Source: a virus. From it: a stretch of 64,000 nt of DNA. Positions 15,943 through 24,141 of this stretch are shown piece after piece (positions within the stretch are counted from its first letter, which is position 1; each line of letters begins with the position of its first letter). Location of the stretch: IMG/VR virus record IMGVR_UViG_3300036766_000686, positions 1 to 64,000 of that record, one strand, 5' to 3'. The notes below the pieces were generated by a model, which worked only from the letters and a program-made list of their open reading frames with translations, was not told the origin of the DNA and did no database searches. A program made the position numbers and the translations under genes.

Positions 15943-16854
15943 TTACATCGTCCCGAGATTGGGTAACAGCGCGAAGTGTAGCAAGATCAAAGCGGGAGCG
16001 TATTCGGGGGACACGTTCGCACAGATCGGAATTACCGCGGGCCACGCCCACTGGTAAAGCCTCGAGTAGTCCCGCGCCCGCAACAACTGAGCATAGGAGA
16101 GCGTCAACGACAACAACGCCGCAAACACAAGACGCGGCGCCGCAGCAGGCAGGAGCAACGGGAACAACCCGCACACAACGCCCCACGGTCGGAGCAAAAA
16201 CTGAAAGTCCAGCCCCGTCTCGCGCTTGATCTTGCGCGCGTCTTGAAACGGGGACGATAGGTATTCGGCATCAGGCTCAGCGTATCGCCCCAACCACTTC
16301 GGCGTCACGAGCCCCACGAGCGCCCACGGGTTGAGCGTCCAGCACGCGATAAACACGGGAGCGGATTCTCGACATGCCCCCGCCAGCATAGATAGTATAA
16401 CCCCACCCGCCGTGTGTCCCCCTCTAAACATCAACGCCGCCCCGAGTGAGAGCGCGAAGGACACGGGCTCGGTAATGACGGGGAGCATCACCGAGGTACG
16501 AAATAGCCCCGTGGCTCCCGTGAACAAAACGGCAGCGAATAGCCCGCCCCACGTCCCTCCAGCCCACAACGCAACCTCAAACGCCGCAACACAAAGCGCG
16601 AGATACGAAAACCCAACCCACAGTCTCGTGTCCGTGCGAAACAACGCGGGGAGTAACCAGCGATAAGAATAGGGGCGAGGAACGGGCTTGCCGCGACCTA
16701 TCGCAAGGTAACGCTCGCCATCGGGCGACAGTCTCGGAACGTAAAACCAAAACTCGTACCCCACCACAATCGCCGCCCACGCGAACGCCACGAAGGGAGC
16801 GCCCTCGATACCCGTTGCCCATGCCCACACCCGCGTCAACGTCTCCTCGTTCAT
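15943..16854 (-). CDS. Polytopic membrane protein, possibly GT-C glycosyltransferase-like
   Basis: 303 aa with about 9-10 hydrophobic segments; AGGAGG just before the ATG. A conserved-looking loop PVPRPYSYRWLLPALFRTDTR follows the first segments, and a mid-protein RES (GACRESAPVF) recalls the K/R-E motif of some GT-C family transferases. If correct it would use a lipid-linked sugar to modify host surface polymers, for example to exclude other phages. That reading is speculative; a transporter-like role is possible. Confidence 0.55.
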   Translation of the reverse strand: MNEETLTRVWAWATGIEGAPFVAFAWAAIVVGYEFWFYVPRLSPDGERYLAIGRGKPVPRPYSYRWLLPALFRTDTRLWVGFSYLALCVAAFEVALWAGGTWGGLFAAVLFTGATGLFRTSVMLPVITEPVSFALSLGAALMFRGGHTAGGVILSMLAGACRESAPVFIACWTLNPWALVGLVTPKWLGRYAEPDAEYLSSPFQDARKIKRETGLDFQFLLRPWGVVCGLFPLLLPAAAPRLVFAALLSLTLSYAQLLRARDYSRLYQWAWPAVIPICANVSPEYAPALILLHFALLPNLGTM

Positions 16855-17060
16855 GCCTCCTCCTGTCGCTTCCCTTCGATTCTGCGCTTGATAACTTCAA
16901 GACGTTTCAGGATCGCTTCAAGTTCGACGTCGAAATCTTCCAACGACGTATCCCGCCGCGTTTCCCCGTTCTCCCCGATCGGGTTCTTGACAAGATCGTA
17001 CCTCGACCGATCGGGTTTGGGGTAACGGCGTTTGTTGCGCTTCCACACGCTCACGGTCAT
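16851..17060 (-). CDS. Small charged helical protein
   Basis: 69 aa. Basic N-terminus and a C-terminal amphipathic helix (VELEAILKRLEVIKRRIEG). ATGA overlaps at both ends tie it to the membrane protein and the winged-helix gene. Confidence 0.5.
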   Translation of the reverse strand: MTVSVWKRNKRRYPKPDRSRYDLVKNPIGENGETRRDTSLEDFDVELEAILKRLEVIKRRIEGKRQEEA

Positions 17061-17338
17061 GACCTCACCACTTTTTTGTAGTACCGCCTAGCCATGAAGC
17101 ACCTCGGCCCATCGTTAAAAGGAGGAGTCTCGATACAAGACGTAAGAACCCCATCGCCTTCGAGTTGCCTCAATATCTTTTGTATTCGAGCTATCGGTAT
17201 ATCCAGACCCAACTTATCGCGTAACTCTCGACTATAGGATTTATCGTGATCACGCAAAAACCAAACGATCGCCTCGCGTACCACACAGTCCCGGCGGGCA
17301 ATAAAATCTTGAATCTGCCGTACCTCGTTTTCTCCCAT
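17057..17338 (-). CDS. Winged-helix DNA-binding protein
   Basis: 93 aa. Helices REAIVWFLRDHDKSYSRELRDKL and IARIQKILRQLEGDGVL are followed by a wing-like SCIETPPF and a basic end. Typical of small ArsR/MarR-like or phage regulatory winged helices. Probably a regulator of early genes. Confidence 0.55.
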   Translation of the reverse strand: MGENEVRQIQDFIARRDCVVREAIVWFLRDHDKSYSRELRDKLGLDIPIARIQKILRQLEGDGVLTSCIETPPFNDGPRCFMARRYYKKVVRS

Positions 17339-17343
17339 TTACC

Positions 17344-17583
17344 TCACCTCTTTTTTTTCGATGATAGCCTCACGTTTAATACGAACCTACATACCAAGTC
17401 CTTACTCAACTCCAAAGCGTTGCAGATCGAGGCGATATTCGAACCTCGTTCCCGAGTTGAAGGGCCTTTCATTTCCTCGTCAATGGCTTGGATCGCTAAG
17501 GCAATCGCGTCAACGAGCGAGACAAGCGCCGCGCGATACCCGCGGGATTTTTTCTGGTGATCTTGAATAGAGGCGGGTTTCAT
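17344..17583 (-). CDS. Small helical protein, unknown
   Basis: 79 aa, AAGGAG 10 nt before the ATG. Two helices (YRAALVSLVDAIALAIQAID and SICNALELSKDLVCRFV) and a basic tail. Not recognised. Confidence 0.5.
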   Translation of the reverse strand: MKPASIQDHQKKSRGYRAALVSLVDAIALAIQAIDEEMKGPSTRERGSNIASICNALELSKDLVCRFVLNVRLSSKKKR

Positions 17584-17587
17584 CTAT

Positions 17588-18112
17588 CTATTCTCCTTCA
17601 CCTCGTCCGACCGTTTGAAATAGAGGACCATCATTGACCTGAGCGCTTGCCTTTCGCATCTCCACGAGCATTGAAGGCCAGAAGGACCCACACTTTTTCG
17701 CTTCACCGTTACGGGTAAACTTCACGCGTCCTCTTAAAAACTGTAAGGAGACGCCGGGACGCGGCTTTGCGTTCAACTCATCCCACACGTAATCATGGAA
17801 CCATTTGCAGTCAGAGCGGACAAACAACAAAAATACCACAACCTCACAGTGTCCCGCTTCCAACTCGTGTCTCGCCTTTTGCAACCACTTCCCTATGTCG
17901 CGCCCGTAAGGCGGGTTGAGCCACACGCGTCCAAACCACTCTTGCGCGAGGCTGTTGGTTTTGAAGTCGAAAAACTTTTTACATTTCGTATTCTCCGCGT
18001 CCGCTGCCGCATCAAGGTCAAAGTGGTATTGGGCATCGCAAAGGTCAAAGAGAGCTTGCGGCGTACACCAATCGTCGTAGGTCGAGGTCAGCAGTCCTTG
18101 GACTGGTTGCAT
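17588..18112 (-). CDS. DNA N6-adenine methyltransferase, phage Dam type
   Basis: 174 aa. DDWCTPQALFDL and FDLDAAAD near the N-terminus and the catalytic NPPYG (residues 66-70) fit the phage Dam family (PF05869 type). It transfers a methyl group from SAM to adenine N6, probably to protect phage DNA from host restriction. The length fits the family. TAATG overlap with the gene before it. Confidence 0.8.
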   Translation of the reverse strand: MQPVQGLLTSTYDDWCTPQALFDLCDAQYHFDLDAAADAENTKCKKFFDFKTNSLAQEWFGRVWLNPPYGRDIGKWLQKARHELEAGHCEVVVFLLFVRSDCKWFHDYVWDELNAKPRPGVSLQFLRGRVKFTRNGEAKKCGSFWPSMLVEMRKASAQVNDGPLFQTVGRGEGE

Positions 18113-18381
18113 TATACCCGCTCCAAAGCCTCGGGGTGGATCATCACAAAGGAGGGGACGACGCCGTCAATAACCACCTTCGCGTACCCGTGCGGAACAG
18201 TGTAACAAAGGAATGTTCCGTACAAACCAAGCACTGCCTTTTCTACAGCACCAATGGGCTTGACCACGCGCACCTTATCCCCGCGCTCAAACTTCTTCTC
18301 CCCCCTCTCCCCGCCTGTGCTACACGAGGGACGCGCTCGGTCGAGCATGGAGATTACGTTGTCCTCAACCTTATTGCTCAC
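18112..18381 (-). CDS. Small beta-barrel-like protein, unknown
   Basis: 89 aa. The segment FERGDKVRVVKPIG ... GLYGTFLCYTVPHGYAKVVIDG looks like a KOW/SH3-type barrel. Coupled to the methylase gene. Nucleic-acid binding is possible but unproven. Confidence 0.5.
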   Translation of the reverse strand: MSNKVEDNVISMLDRARPSCSTGGERGEKKFERGDKVRVVKPIGAVEKAVLGLYGTFLCYTVPHGYAKVVIDGVVPSFVMIHPEALERV

Positions 18382-18554
18382 TTGCCCTCCAAAGTATTAC
18401 GCAAGAGCCATGCTATTTGAATGAACACCACCGCTACCCACAGGAGAGGTTCGTTGCTGGATCGCTTTTCCTCCATAAACCATTCTCTGAAAACAGCTAT
18501 CGTAGATATCAAACACGAGATAGCAAAAGTAACATATACCGCTATTTCAAGCAT
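18378..18554 (-). CDS. Small membrane protein
   Basis: 58 aa from ATG 18554, with AGAGGGGGG upstream. Two hydrophobic segments (IAVYVTFAISCLISTIAVF and LLWVAVVFIQIAWLL) are separated by a charged loop. ATGA overlap with the next gene. Function unknown; such proteins are common in early regions. Confidence 0.55.
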   Translation of the reverse strand: MLEIAVYVTFAISCLISTIAVFREWFMEEKRSSNEPLLWVAVVFIQIAWLLRNTLEGK

Positions 18555-18783
18555 GCTGTCCCCCCTCTTTCGATGCCACGTCAATCGAAGCCATCGCCCA
18601 CCATTCACGCGCAACGCCTTTGGTGAGTGATGAAAGTGTCTTGACTTGAGCTTGGGTTGCCGAGGTCATCACCACTTGGGGCTTATCGTCCGGATACCAC
18701 ATCACACCATAACCTTCGGCCTGCAATGCCACCGCGATTTTCGCCGCTCGCCCTTTTTCGTGAAATAGCAACGCCGTTCCCAT
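18547..18783 (-). CDS. Small protein, unknown
   Basis: 78 aa from ATG 18783, chosen because GGAGG is 5 nt upstream. One compact alpha/beta unit (GTALLFHEKGRAAKIAVAL, GYGVMWYPD). Overlaps the membrane-protein gene by 8 nt. Confidence 0.45.
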   Translation of the reverse strand: MGTALLFHEKGRAAKIAVALQAEGYGVMWYPDDKPQVVMTSATQAQVKTLSSLTKGVAREWWAMASIDVASKEGGQHA

Positions 18784-18815
18784 CTCTACCTCCATCTCCG
18801 CCGCCACCTCCAGAA

Positions 18816-19325
18816 TCAGTGCTCGCCAGTGTTTTCGCCAACAAGCGCTTTTGCTTTCGCGGCCCAATCGAGCGCACGGTCAATCCACTCCACCCCCCGA
18901 ACGTTCGCGGGGTTCTCCAGCAACTCCCTTATGAGGTTCTTCAGCTCCTTGTTTTCCTGCCGCATGGCGCAGATGGCGGGGTCGGGTCGGCATACATCGT
19001 GTAAATACTGTTCTATTGCATCGCTTGAATAACCAAGTAACACCCCAATGACCATGTGCTCCTCCTCGCCGCCATATTGCCGCGCTCGGTCGAGCATCTC
19101 GAATACCCACTGGTGTTTTGCCACTTGTATTTCAACGCCCGCATCGTCGCCGACCGCTCGCACCAGCACCCCATGATGCAAAGCCATTTTCGCAGCTTCT
19201 ATCTGCATGTGCTCACGCCAGAAATCCGCGTCAACCTCGCTCGGCAAAGCGAGATACCTAACGCCACGGGCTACGCAGTAGCACGCATCGTCCAGCCAAA
19301 AGGCCCATGAATCTTGATATGTCAT
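18816..19325 (-). CDS. Unknown protein
   Basis: 169 aa, ATGA overlap with the gene before. Helical and acidic, with DRARQYGGEEEHMVIGVLLGYS in the middle and a coiled segment ENKELKNLIRELLENP. Not recognised. Confidence 0.5.
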   Translation of the reverse strand: MTYQDSWAFWLDDACYCVARGVRYLALPSEVDADFWREHMQIEAAKMALHHGVLVRAVGDDAGVEIQVAKHQWVFEMLDRARQYGGEEEHMVIGVLLGYSSDAIEQYLHDVCRPDPAICAMRQENKELKNLIRELLENPANVRGVEWIDRALDWAAKAKALVGENTGEH

Positions 19326-19717
19326 CTCCCTACCTCCTCAGCTTCTTCTTCTTTCCAAATCTCTTCGATCTGCTCGCAGATTTCAGCGCGAACGGTTGGA
19401 TTTACTTCCCCTAGCTTGGACCACGAAAAATAACCGCCGCTGATAGCATCGTCCAGATATCCCGAAAATCGTTCCCACACTTCGCCATATACCCAACCAT
19501 CGCAAAAGAACACGTCGCGCACCGATACACAATCAGGGCAAGTTATATGTCGATCAAATCTTCCATCGTACTTACCTACATTCACTTCGTACTTTTCGCC
19601 AGCGTGAATAGTGCCTTTACATTCTCCGCACTTATGTTCTTTACACGCGATGCGTGTAATAGATAAATGAAATTCTGGCGGATCGTAATCGCCTGAATAT
19701 ACGCAAGCACAGTCCAT
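19322..19717 (-). CDS. Zinc-finger-like small protein
   Basis: 131 aa. ATG 19717 chosen for GAGGAAG upstream; the previous stop is 2 nt away. CKEHKCGECKGTIHAGEKY and HITCPDC could form a treble clef. Acidic C-terminal tail. Function unknown. Confidence 0.55.
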   Translation of the reverse strand: MDCACVYSGDYDPPEFHLSITRIACKEHKCGECKGTIHAGEKYEVNVGKYDGRFDRHITCPDCVSVRDVFFCDGWVYGEVWERFSGYLDDAISGGYFSWSKLGEVNPTVRAEICEQIEEIWKEEEAEEVGR

Positions 19718-19718
19718 T

Positions 19719-20342
19719 CTACTTCCTCGCTTCATCGTTCATGTTGTCGCAGCAGTCCAAATCATCGCACCGATGACACTTTTGTATGTGGGTCTCGCGG
19801 CATATTTGAGATACAGGCTTATCTCCACCATTTGCGGGATCGGCAACCCAATCACGCTTGCTTACTGTATCCCATGTTGACCATATACAATCGTGAAGGG
19901 AATACCCATTGTCGGCGCAGTAGGCTGCAAGAAAAATCACAATGTCCCCGATCGCGTCAAACGCCTGAGCACGAAGATCAAAAGGGTTACCCCTAATGCC
20001 TTGTTCCAATTTCAAGTGGGCGTGGCAAAGTTCCCCAACCTCTTCTGAAACTCCTAGCAGCGACATATACAGTTTTCGCGCTGGAAAGTTTTTATCGTTC
20101 CACGCTTCGACTTCGTTTTGCAAATCGGTTAACGTTTTCATCTCCTTGCTACTATCGGCTCGGCTTTCCCCGGCAACGATCTTTAGATACTCGGCGTATC
20201 TTTGTTCGAGCGCTTGCCGTTCATCCTCGGTACAATGATCCGTCGGATCACACCTCATTCCCCGGTCCTTTGTCGGCGGCCCAAACTCAGGATACGCGAT
20301 AGCGCACCTTCCATGTTCTGTTCTATGCGGACAATCTGTCAT
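19719..20342 (-). CDS. MazG-like NTP pyrophosphohydrolase with Cys-rich N-terminus
   Basis: 207 aa. The all-alpha pyrophosphohydrolase core has EEVGELCHAHLK (metal-binding ExxE) and FDAIGDIVIFLAAYC (second acidic helix). It would hydrolyse dNTPs or (p)ppGpp-like nucleotides, common in phages that alter host nucleotide pools. The N-terminal 40 residues carry several Cys (CPHRTEHGRC, CDPTDHC) and the C-terminus has CHRCDDLDCC. These additions are unusual for MazG. Confidence 0.65.
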   Translation of the reverse strand: MTDCPHRTEHGRCAIAYPEFGPPTKDRGMRCDPTDHCTEDERQALEQRYAEYLKIVAGESRADSSKEMKTLTDLQNEVEAWNDKNFPARKLYMSLLGVSEEVGELCHAHLKLEQGIRGNPFDLRAQAFDAIGDIVIFLAAYCADNGYSLHDCIWSTWDTVSKRDWVADPANGGDKPVSQICRETHIQKCHRCDDLDCCDNMNDEARK

Positions 20343-20722
20343 CTCCCTACCTCCTTGTGTTCCGCTTCCATAATATCGCAGAGTTTATTCCATCTATCTC
20401 GACACGCCCTAAGCCCTTGCAAAGCCTGTTCCGTTGTGAAGTATAAATGCAACGAATCGCTAGACCGTTTCGCGCTCCAATGCGAACTTTTCGGATCACT
20501 ATACCAATAGATGAAATTGTCGCCGTCGTACGCCATCACTTGACGAATGATAGGCACGCTCAGGTCAAGCCACAGCAGCCAAGCATCACCACTATTCTCC
20601 GAATCGATCGGAGCCTTTTCAATAGGGACGAACTCTTGGCCGCAATCCGAACAGTGCCACGAGTCCTTGCTTGTTCCCGCCTTGTGATACCAACCGCACT
20701 TGTGATCGCAACCCGTTGTCAT
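20339..20722 (-). CDS. Zinc-ribbon-containing unknown protein
   Basis: 127 aa. The N-terminus has GCDHKCGWYHKAG and WHCSDCGQEF, a probable zinc ribbon. A Trp/Tyr-rich middle and a helical end follow. ATGA overlaps on both sides. Confidence 0.5.
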   Translation of the reverse strand: MTTGCDHKCGWYHKAGTSKDSWHCSDCGQEFVPIEKAPIDSENSGDAWLLWLDLSVPIIRQVMAYDGDNFIYWYSDPKSSHWSAKRSSDSLHLYFTTEQALQGLRACRDRWNKLCDIMEAEHKEVGR

Positions 20723-21045
20723 ATTACCCTCGCAAGTTCACCGCGCTTCTTGGAAAGCCGATTGTACTTTACTCGCTGTATCTTCGGGGATTTCGATTTA
20801 CGCAACGGCGGCCACTCGATAATGAGCTTCCTGTCCCGAGCCTTCGCCTTCAACGTATCGGGCAAAGGCTTTTTGAAAATAGCGCACCGGCGCAGGTCGC
20901 GCCGATCCCTCGCGCTTGCGTTGCGCCACCAGCGTTTAAGGAGCTTATACAATCCCGCCTGCATCTCAGGATATTTGCGATTGACCGTTAACGGGATTGT
21001 GCTTCCAGAGTATAGCCTCAATACATGAGCGGTTGATGGACTCAT
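20719..21045 (-). CDS. Small very basic protein
   Basis: 108 aa, GGGAGG 6 nt before the ATG. Rich in Arg/Lys (ASARDRRDLRRCAIFKK). Likely nucleic-acid binding; family unknown. Confidence 0.45.
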   Translation of the reverse strand: MSPSTAHVLRLYSGSTIPLTVNRKYPEMQAGLYKLLKRWWRNASARDRRDLRRCAIFKKPLPDTLKAKARDRKLIIEWPPLRKSKSPKIQRVKYNRLSKKRGELARVI

Positions 21046-21056
21046 TGTTCCTCCCT

Positions 21057-21350
21057 TTATACTTCCAGACGTTGCCTAATGTTGTTTACGCCCTCACCCA
21101 ATGCGTTGATCTTACTTTCGATGGAAATAAGTTCGGCAGCGATAGGGACCGTTTGTACGTCTTGTTTGCTTGGTGATTCAGGACCGGTAGGGTCGGGCAT
21201 TCGAAGTACTGGAGACAACCTTTCAACAAGGGCGGCAAGTTCATCCGTCAACGCAACGATTGATTCCTGAACCCTCGAAATCGCTGCCTGAACTTGCGGG
21301 CGCGCTGCCTGTACCTCGTTCGGTGTATTTCGTGCAACTTGTCCTAACAT
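21057..21350 (-). CDS. Small coiled-coil protein
   Basis: 97 aa from ATG 21350 (AAGGAGG upstream). Helical, heptad-like (ISRVQESIVALTDELAALVERL and ELISIESKINALGEGVNNI). Possibly an oligomeric accessory protein. Unknown. Confidence 0.55.
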   Translation of the reverse strand: MLGQVARNTPNEVQAARPQVQAAISRVQESIVALTDELAALVERLSPVLRMPDPTGPESPSKQDVQTVPIAAELISIESKINALGEGVNNIRQRLEV

Positions 21351-21414
21351 TATTTTTTCCTCCTTGGACGTTCGATACGAAACTGTTTTAATATAACTGC
21401 GCTTTCGGTCAGGC

Positions 21415-21960
21415 TTATTTGCTACTCTTCTTGGCCGGTTTACGTTTCGGTCTCTTTTCTCTCTGGTCACGAGCGGGATCGTTGTAGCGTTCGCAACGAG
21501 GAGCATCCGAGCACTCCGCGCAATAGTCGGGGAACTGCGAGCAACGCTCCCCCGTAACCGTACCCGCTTCCTCGTTGTTCGCTTTGTCGTTTTCCTGCGC
21601 CTCCTTCGTCTCCTCAAGCGGCAATTTCTCTTGAAGGTCGGACAAAGCCATCGTCTCGGACTGTACGACCTCTCCTGTGTCGAGCCTTATCAAGTGCCAC
21701 TGTTTATGTTTATCATCCCGCTTCCACTCGCACCTGATCGGCCTTCTCTCTTGCCCAGTCTTGACTACCTCGCTCAACTCGCGCCTGCGCGTGGTAAGTC
21801 CTTTCATGGTTTCCTTGTGGGTCTCTTTGTCGTTGTTGAACGTGTCCTCCTCGTCTCGTATCTCCCCGTCAATCATCGCCAACGATCGGGCACGCTCAGC
21901 GAACTCCGAATCCGTCAAAGGGGTCAATAGGTTCTGGTTTGTAATTCCTTCTTGTCTCAT
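21415..21960 (-). CDS. Coiled-coil protein with C-terminal Cys cluster
   Basis: 181 aa, AAGGAGG before the ATG. Residues about 20-70 are charged helices, and a beta segment follows (WKRDDKHKQWHLIRLDTGEVV). The C-terminus has CSQFPDYCAECSDAPRC, the same type of cluster as in the SSB of this phage, then a Lys-rich tail. Unknown function. Confidence 0.55.
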   Translation of the reverse strand: MRQEGITNQNLLTPLTDSEFAERARSLAMIDGEIRDEEDTFNNDKETHKETMKGLTTRRRELSEVVKTGQERRPIRCEWKRDDKHKQWHLIRLDTGEVVQSETMALSDLQEKLPLEETKEAQENDKANNEEAGTVTGERCSQFPDYCAECSDAPRCERYNDPARDQREKRPKRKPAKKSSK

Positions 21961-21963
21961 TTC

Positions 21964-22290
21964 TCATCCTCCTTGTTTATTGAGTTTATCTTCCCAATGC
22001 TTTATTTGGAAATCAAGTTCGCGTTCCGTCAACTGTCCAGCTTGTCGATATACCGTTCCCTTTACCATATCTTCGACACGGCAAGGAATAGTTGTCGAAA
22101 CGACAACTTCCAACATTGCGAATTTGCGTTCAAGCGGGACCTTGCGTCCTACTTGAATCGTGACCTCTGCGTTCGCGCCCGTGAACTCCTCGGAGTGGTG
22201 AACAACCTCGCCGTCGCGTTGTTCCATCACGCCTTCCGCGTTCGTATGCGCAACGTTAGCCCGTGTTACCGCCCGCCTTACTGTTCCCAT
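21964..22290 (-). CDS. Unknown small protein
   Basis: 108 aa. Beta-rich middle (EVTIQVGRKVPLERKFAMLEVVVS), helical end. Overlaps the 3' end of the next upstream gene by 35 nt. Not recognised. Confidence 0.45.
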   Translation of the reverse strand: MGTVRRAVTRANVAHTNAEGVMEQRDGEVVHHSEEFTGANAEVTIQVGRKVPLERKFAMLEVVVSTTIPCRVEDMVKGTVYRQAGQLTERELDFQIKHWEDKLNKQGG

Positions 22291-22867
22291 CGTTAGCCTC
22301 CTTCTTCTTTATTCGGTTTACTCTCAGTATTCTATAAAAGGTATTGAGTGTTTGCCCGCACTCCACCTTTTCCATGAGCTTGCCTGGGGCGTCCATCGTA
22401 CCCCCGAAATGTCGAGCGAGTCCGCGACACGGATCGGGTAACTCCCCCGCTGCCCACGCGTCAACACGCTCCAGCACCTTGACCCACCTCTGTCGAAACG
22501 GCTCCCACGGGATCTTGCTCGGCCAGTCCAGCGGGCGTTCCCCAGTCTCGTTTAACTGTCGTACCCAACGAAGGCGAGGACTGAGCTTCGAAGGATTAGC
22601 GGAGAGCTCGAGCCCCGAGCAATACGCCCGCACCACAGTGGAAAAAGCAACGGCGGGAAATCGCTCGTGTATATCGTTCCAACGTCGTAACAGGACGTAG
22701 GAAATAGCCAAGTGATCTGTGTCCGCATCCCAATCTGCCTCAGCAACCCACGCCTGCCCCAAGGCGATGCGAGCCTGAGGCGTCCATTGCTCAGGGGGCA
22801 ACAACGCGTGAGCGCTTGCCGCAGAGGCGACCAGCAACGTGAGGGCGACAACGAGCGTCCTCAGCAT
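22256..22867 (-). CDS. Secreted protein with signal peptide, unknown
   Basis: 203 aa from ATG 22867. The first 20 residues (MLRTLVVALTLLVASAASAH) are a clear signal peptide with an ASA-H cleavage site. The mature part (ALGQAWVAEADWDADTDHLAISYVL) resembles a group of phage exported proteins of unknown function that I remember with a similar E-A-x-W-D start. It may act on the cell wall, but no catalytic motif is evident. Confidence 0.55.
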   Translation of the reverse strand: MLRTLVVALTLLVASAASAHALLPPEQWTPQARIALGQAWVAEADWDADTDHLAISYVLLRRWNDIHERFPAVAFSTVVRAYCSGLELSANPSKLSPRLRWVRQLNETGERPLDWPSKIPWEPFRQRWVKVLERVDAWAAGELPDPCRGLARHFGGTMDAPGKLMEKVECGQTLNTFYRILRVNRIKKKEANDGNSKAGGNTG

Positions 22868-22872
22868 TTCTA

Positions 22873-23283
22873 TTACCCGCCCCACCCATCGGGCGGCGGC
22901 AATAGCGAATAACTCAGATCGGCAACCGCAGCCTTCTCCGGTTGATATACTTCCTCTATTACACGCAATACCTCTCCGTTTTCGAAGTCGGTACAAGAAT
23001 AAACGTCCACTACTGCGAACCCGCGGTGGGGCCAAGTGTGAATTGCGCAATGGCTCGTGGACAGCACCACTATTCCCGTCACCCCCTCGGGTTCGTCTTG
23101 ATCGGGTTGCACTCCGACCCTCAGCAGTTCCTCCTTTATGTCGTAGACGTGAGGCTCCCCGAGGGTGCGCATTTTTATTGAGGCAACAAGTTTTTTCAAA
23201 AACTTCCCTGCCAACGGCGCGTCTTTCAGCAGTTCGAACGCCGCTCCGTGAATCTGAATTTTTAAGTGCTTGCCATGTCCCAT
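22873..23283 (-). CDS. speD: S-adenosylmethionine decarboxylase-like pyruvoyl enzyme
   Basis: 136 aa, GAGGAGG before the ATG. LSTSHCAIHTWPHRGFAVVDVYSC matches the core of prokaryotic AdoMetDC: the self-cleavage region (residues 74-78), the His of HTWP and Cys97. The usual residue before the pyruvoyl Ser is Glu (SES); here it is Thr (STS). The canonical enzyme decarboxylates SAM for spermidine synthesis. Divergent homologues can use other amino acids such as arginine or ornithine (from memory), so the substrate is open. A structured leader lies upstream. Confidence 0.8.
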   Translation of the reverse strand: MGHGKHLKIQIHGAAFELLKDAPLAGKFLKKLVASIKMRTLGEPHVYDIKEELLRVGVQPDQDEPEGVTGIVVLSTSHCAIHTWPHRGFAVVDVYSCTDFENGEVLRVIEEVYQPEKAAVADLSYSLLPPPDGWGG

Positions 23284-23314
23284 CGTTACTAACCTCCTCT
23301 GTCAAAGTGCCCCC

Positions 23315-23364
23315 GCTCTCCTCGATGTTTCCGAGTGGCAAAACTCGGGGAGGCAAAGGAGAGC
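23315..23364 (-). promoter_or_regulatory. Structured RNA element in the speD leader
   Basis: Two nested perfect stems: outer GCTCTCCT (23315-23322) with AGGAGAGC (23357-23364), inner CCGAGT (23331-23336) with ACTCGG (23343-23348). The internal loop is symmetric, 8 + 8 nt. It ends about 30 nt before the speD start. The loop strand on the minus strand contains GCCTCC, which could also pair with the speD SD (GGAGG). No T run follows, so it is not a simple terminator. Confidence 0.55.
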
Positions 23365-23388
23365 GGAGACGAAATAAACCGTACCACA

Positions 23389-24141
23389 TCACATAACTCC
23401 TTCCAACAAAGTGTCAACGCTTTGCCCCGTCTCGTAAGGAATGAAGGCAGGCGCCCACGACTTCCAAGTCCTAAACAGAGGGTGCTGGAGCACGAAGGGG
23501 TGCACCAACTGCGCCACGTTCCCAATCTTGCGCAACACCTCCGCTTGTCGAAACTCTGAAAGTTCCTCGACAACCCGCTCCAGTTCATCGACCGATTCTT
23601 TGCTGCCTCTGCGACCCAAAACGATATGGCTGTTTCCTTTGTCGAAAACAGCATCAGGAATGCCGAGCCCGAACACGCGTCCTATTGGGATCCGCCCTCG
23701 TCCTGAGCATTGTCGGCAGTGCTTTACTTGTTCTATTCTGTGAGAGGTTTTCCAAAACTTGTTTTTGACCTGTCTCTTAACGCGAATATAACGGGTGTAT
23801 TCCCACTCCTCGCCATCGACGAACGCTTCCCCCCCCGTACCTCTCTCGACTTGCCCAAGCCCCTTGCAAACTGGGCAATGCTCATCCTCGTATCGTGAGC
23901 ACTTGGGGCACGGAACGAACTTAGAACACGCTAGGCACTCCGTGTATTGCCCCTTCCATCCCGCGAGCCACAACACAGGGCGAGGGCGAGCAAGGAACGC
24001 TCGTACAACGTAACGTGATGAACTGCGCTCCATGCCCGCTTCCACTGCCACTTCGAACCCCGTATCGTCCTCAGCATCCGAGAACGCCCCGCGATCCCAT
24101 GCGAGGTACGAGCGTCGCCCTTTTATGATCCGATACGTCAA
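23389..24141 (-). CDS. Protein with DnaJ-like CxxC zinc motifs
   Basis: 250 aa. CLACSKFVPCPKC, CPVCKGLGQVERG and CRQCSGRGRIPIG resemble the CxxCxGxG repeats of the DnaJ zinc domain, inserted in a beta-rich protein. No J domain. Could be a chaperone-like or RNA-binding factor. Function unknown. ATGA overlap with the gene before. Confidence 0.55.
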   Translation of the reverse strand: MTYRIIKGRRSYLAWDRGAFSDAEDDTGFEVAVEAGMERSSSRYVVRAFLARPRPVLWLAGWKGQYTECLACSKFVPCPKCSRYEDEHCPVCKGLGQVERGTGGEAFVDGEEWEYTRYIRVKRQVKNKFWKTSHRIEQVKHCRQCSGRGRIPIGRVFGLGIPDAVFDKGNSHIVLGRRGSKESVDELERVVEELSEFRQAEVLRKIGNVAQLVHPFVLQHPLFRTWKSWAPAFIPYETGQSVDTLLEGVM

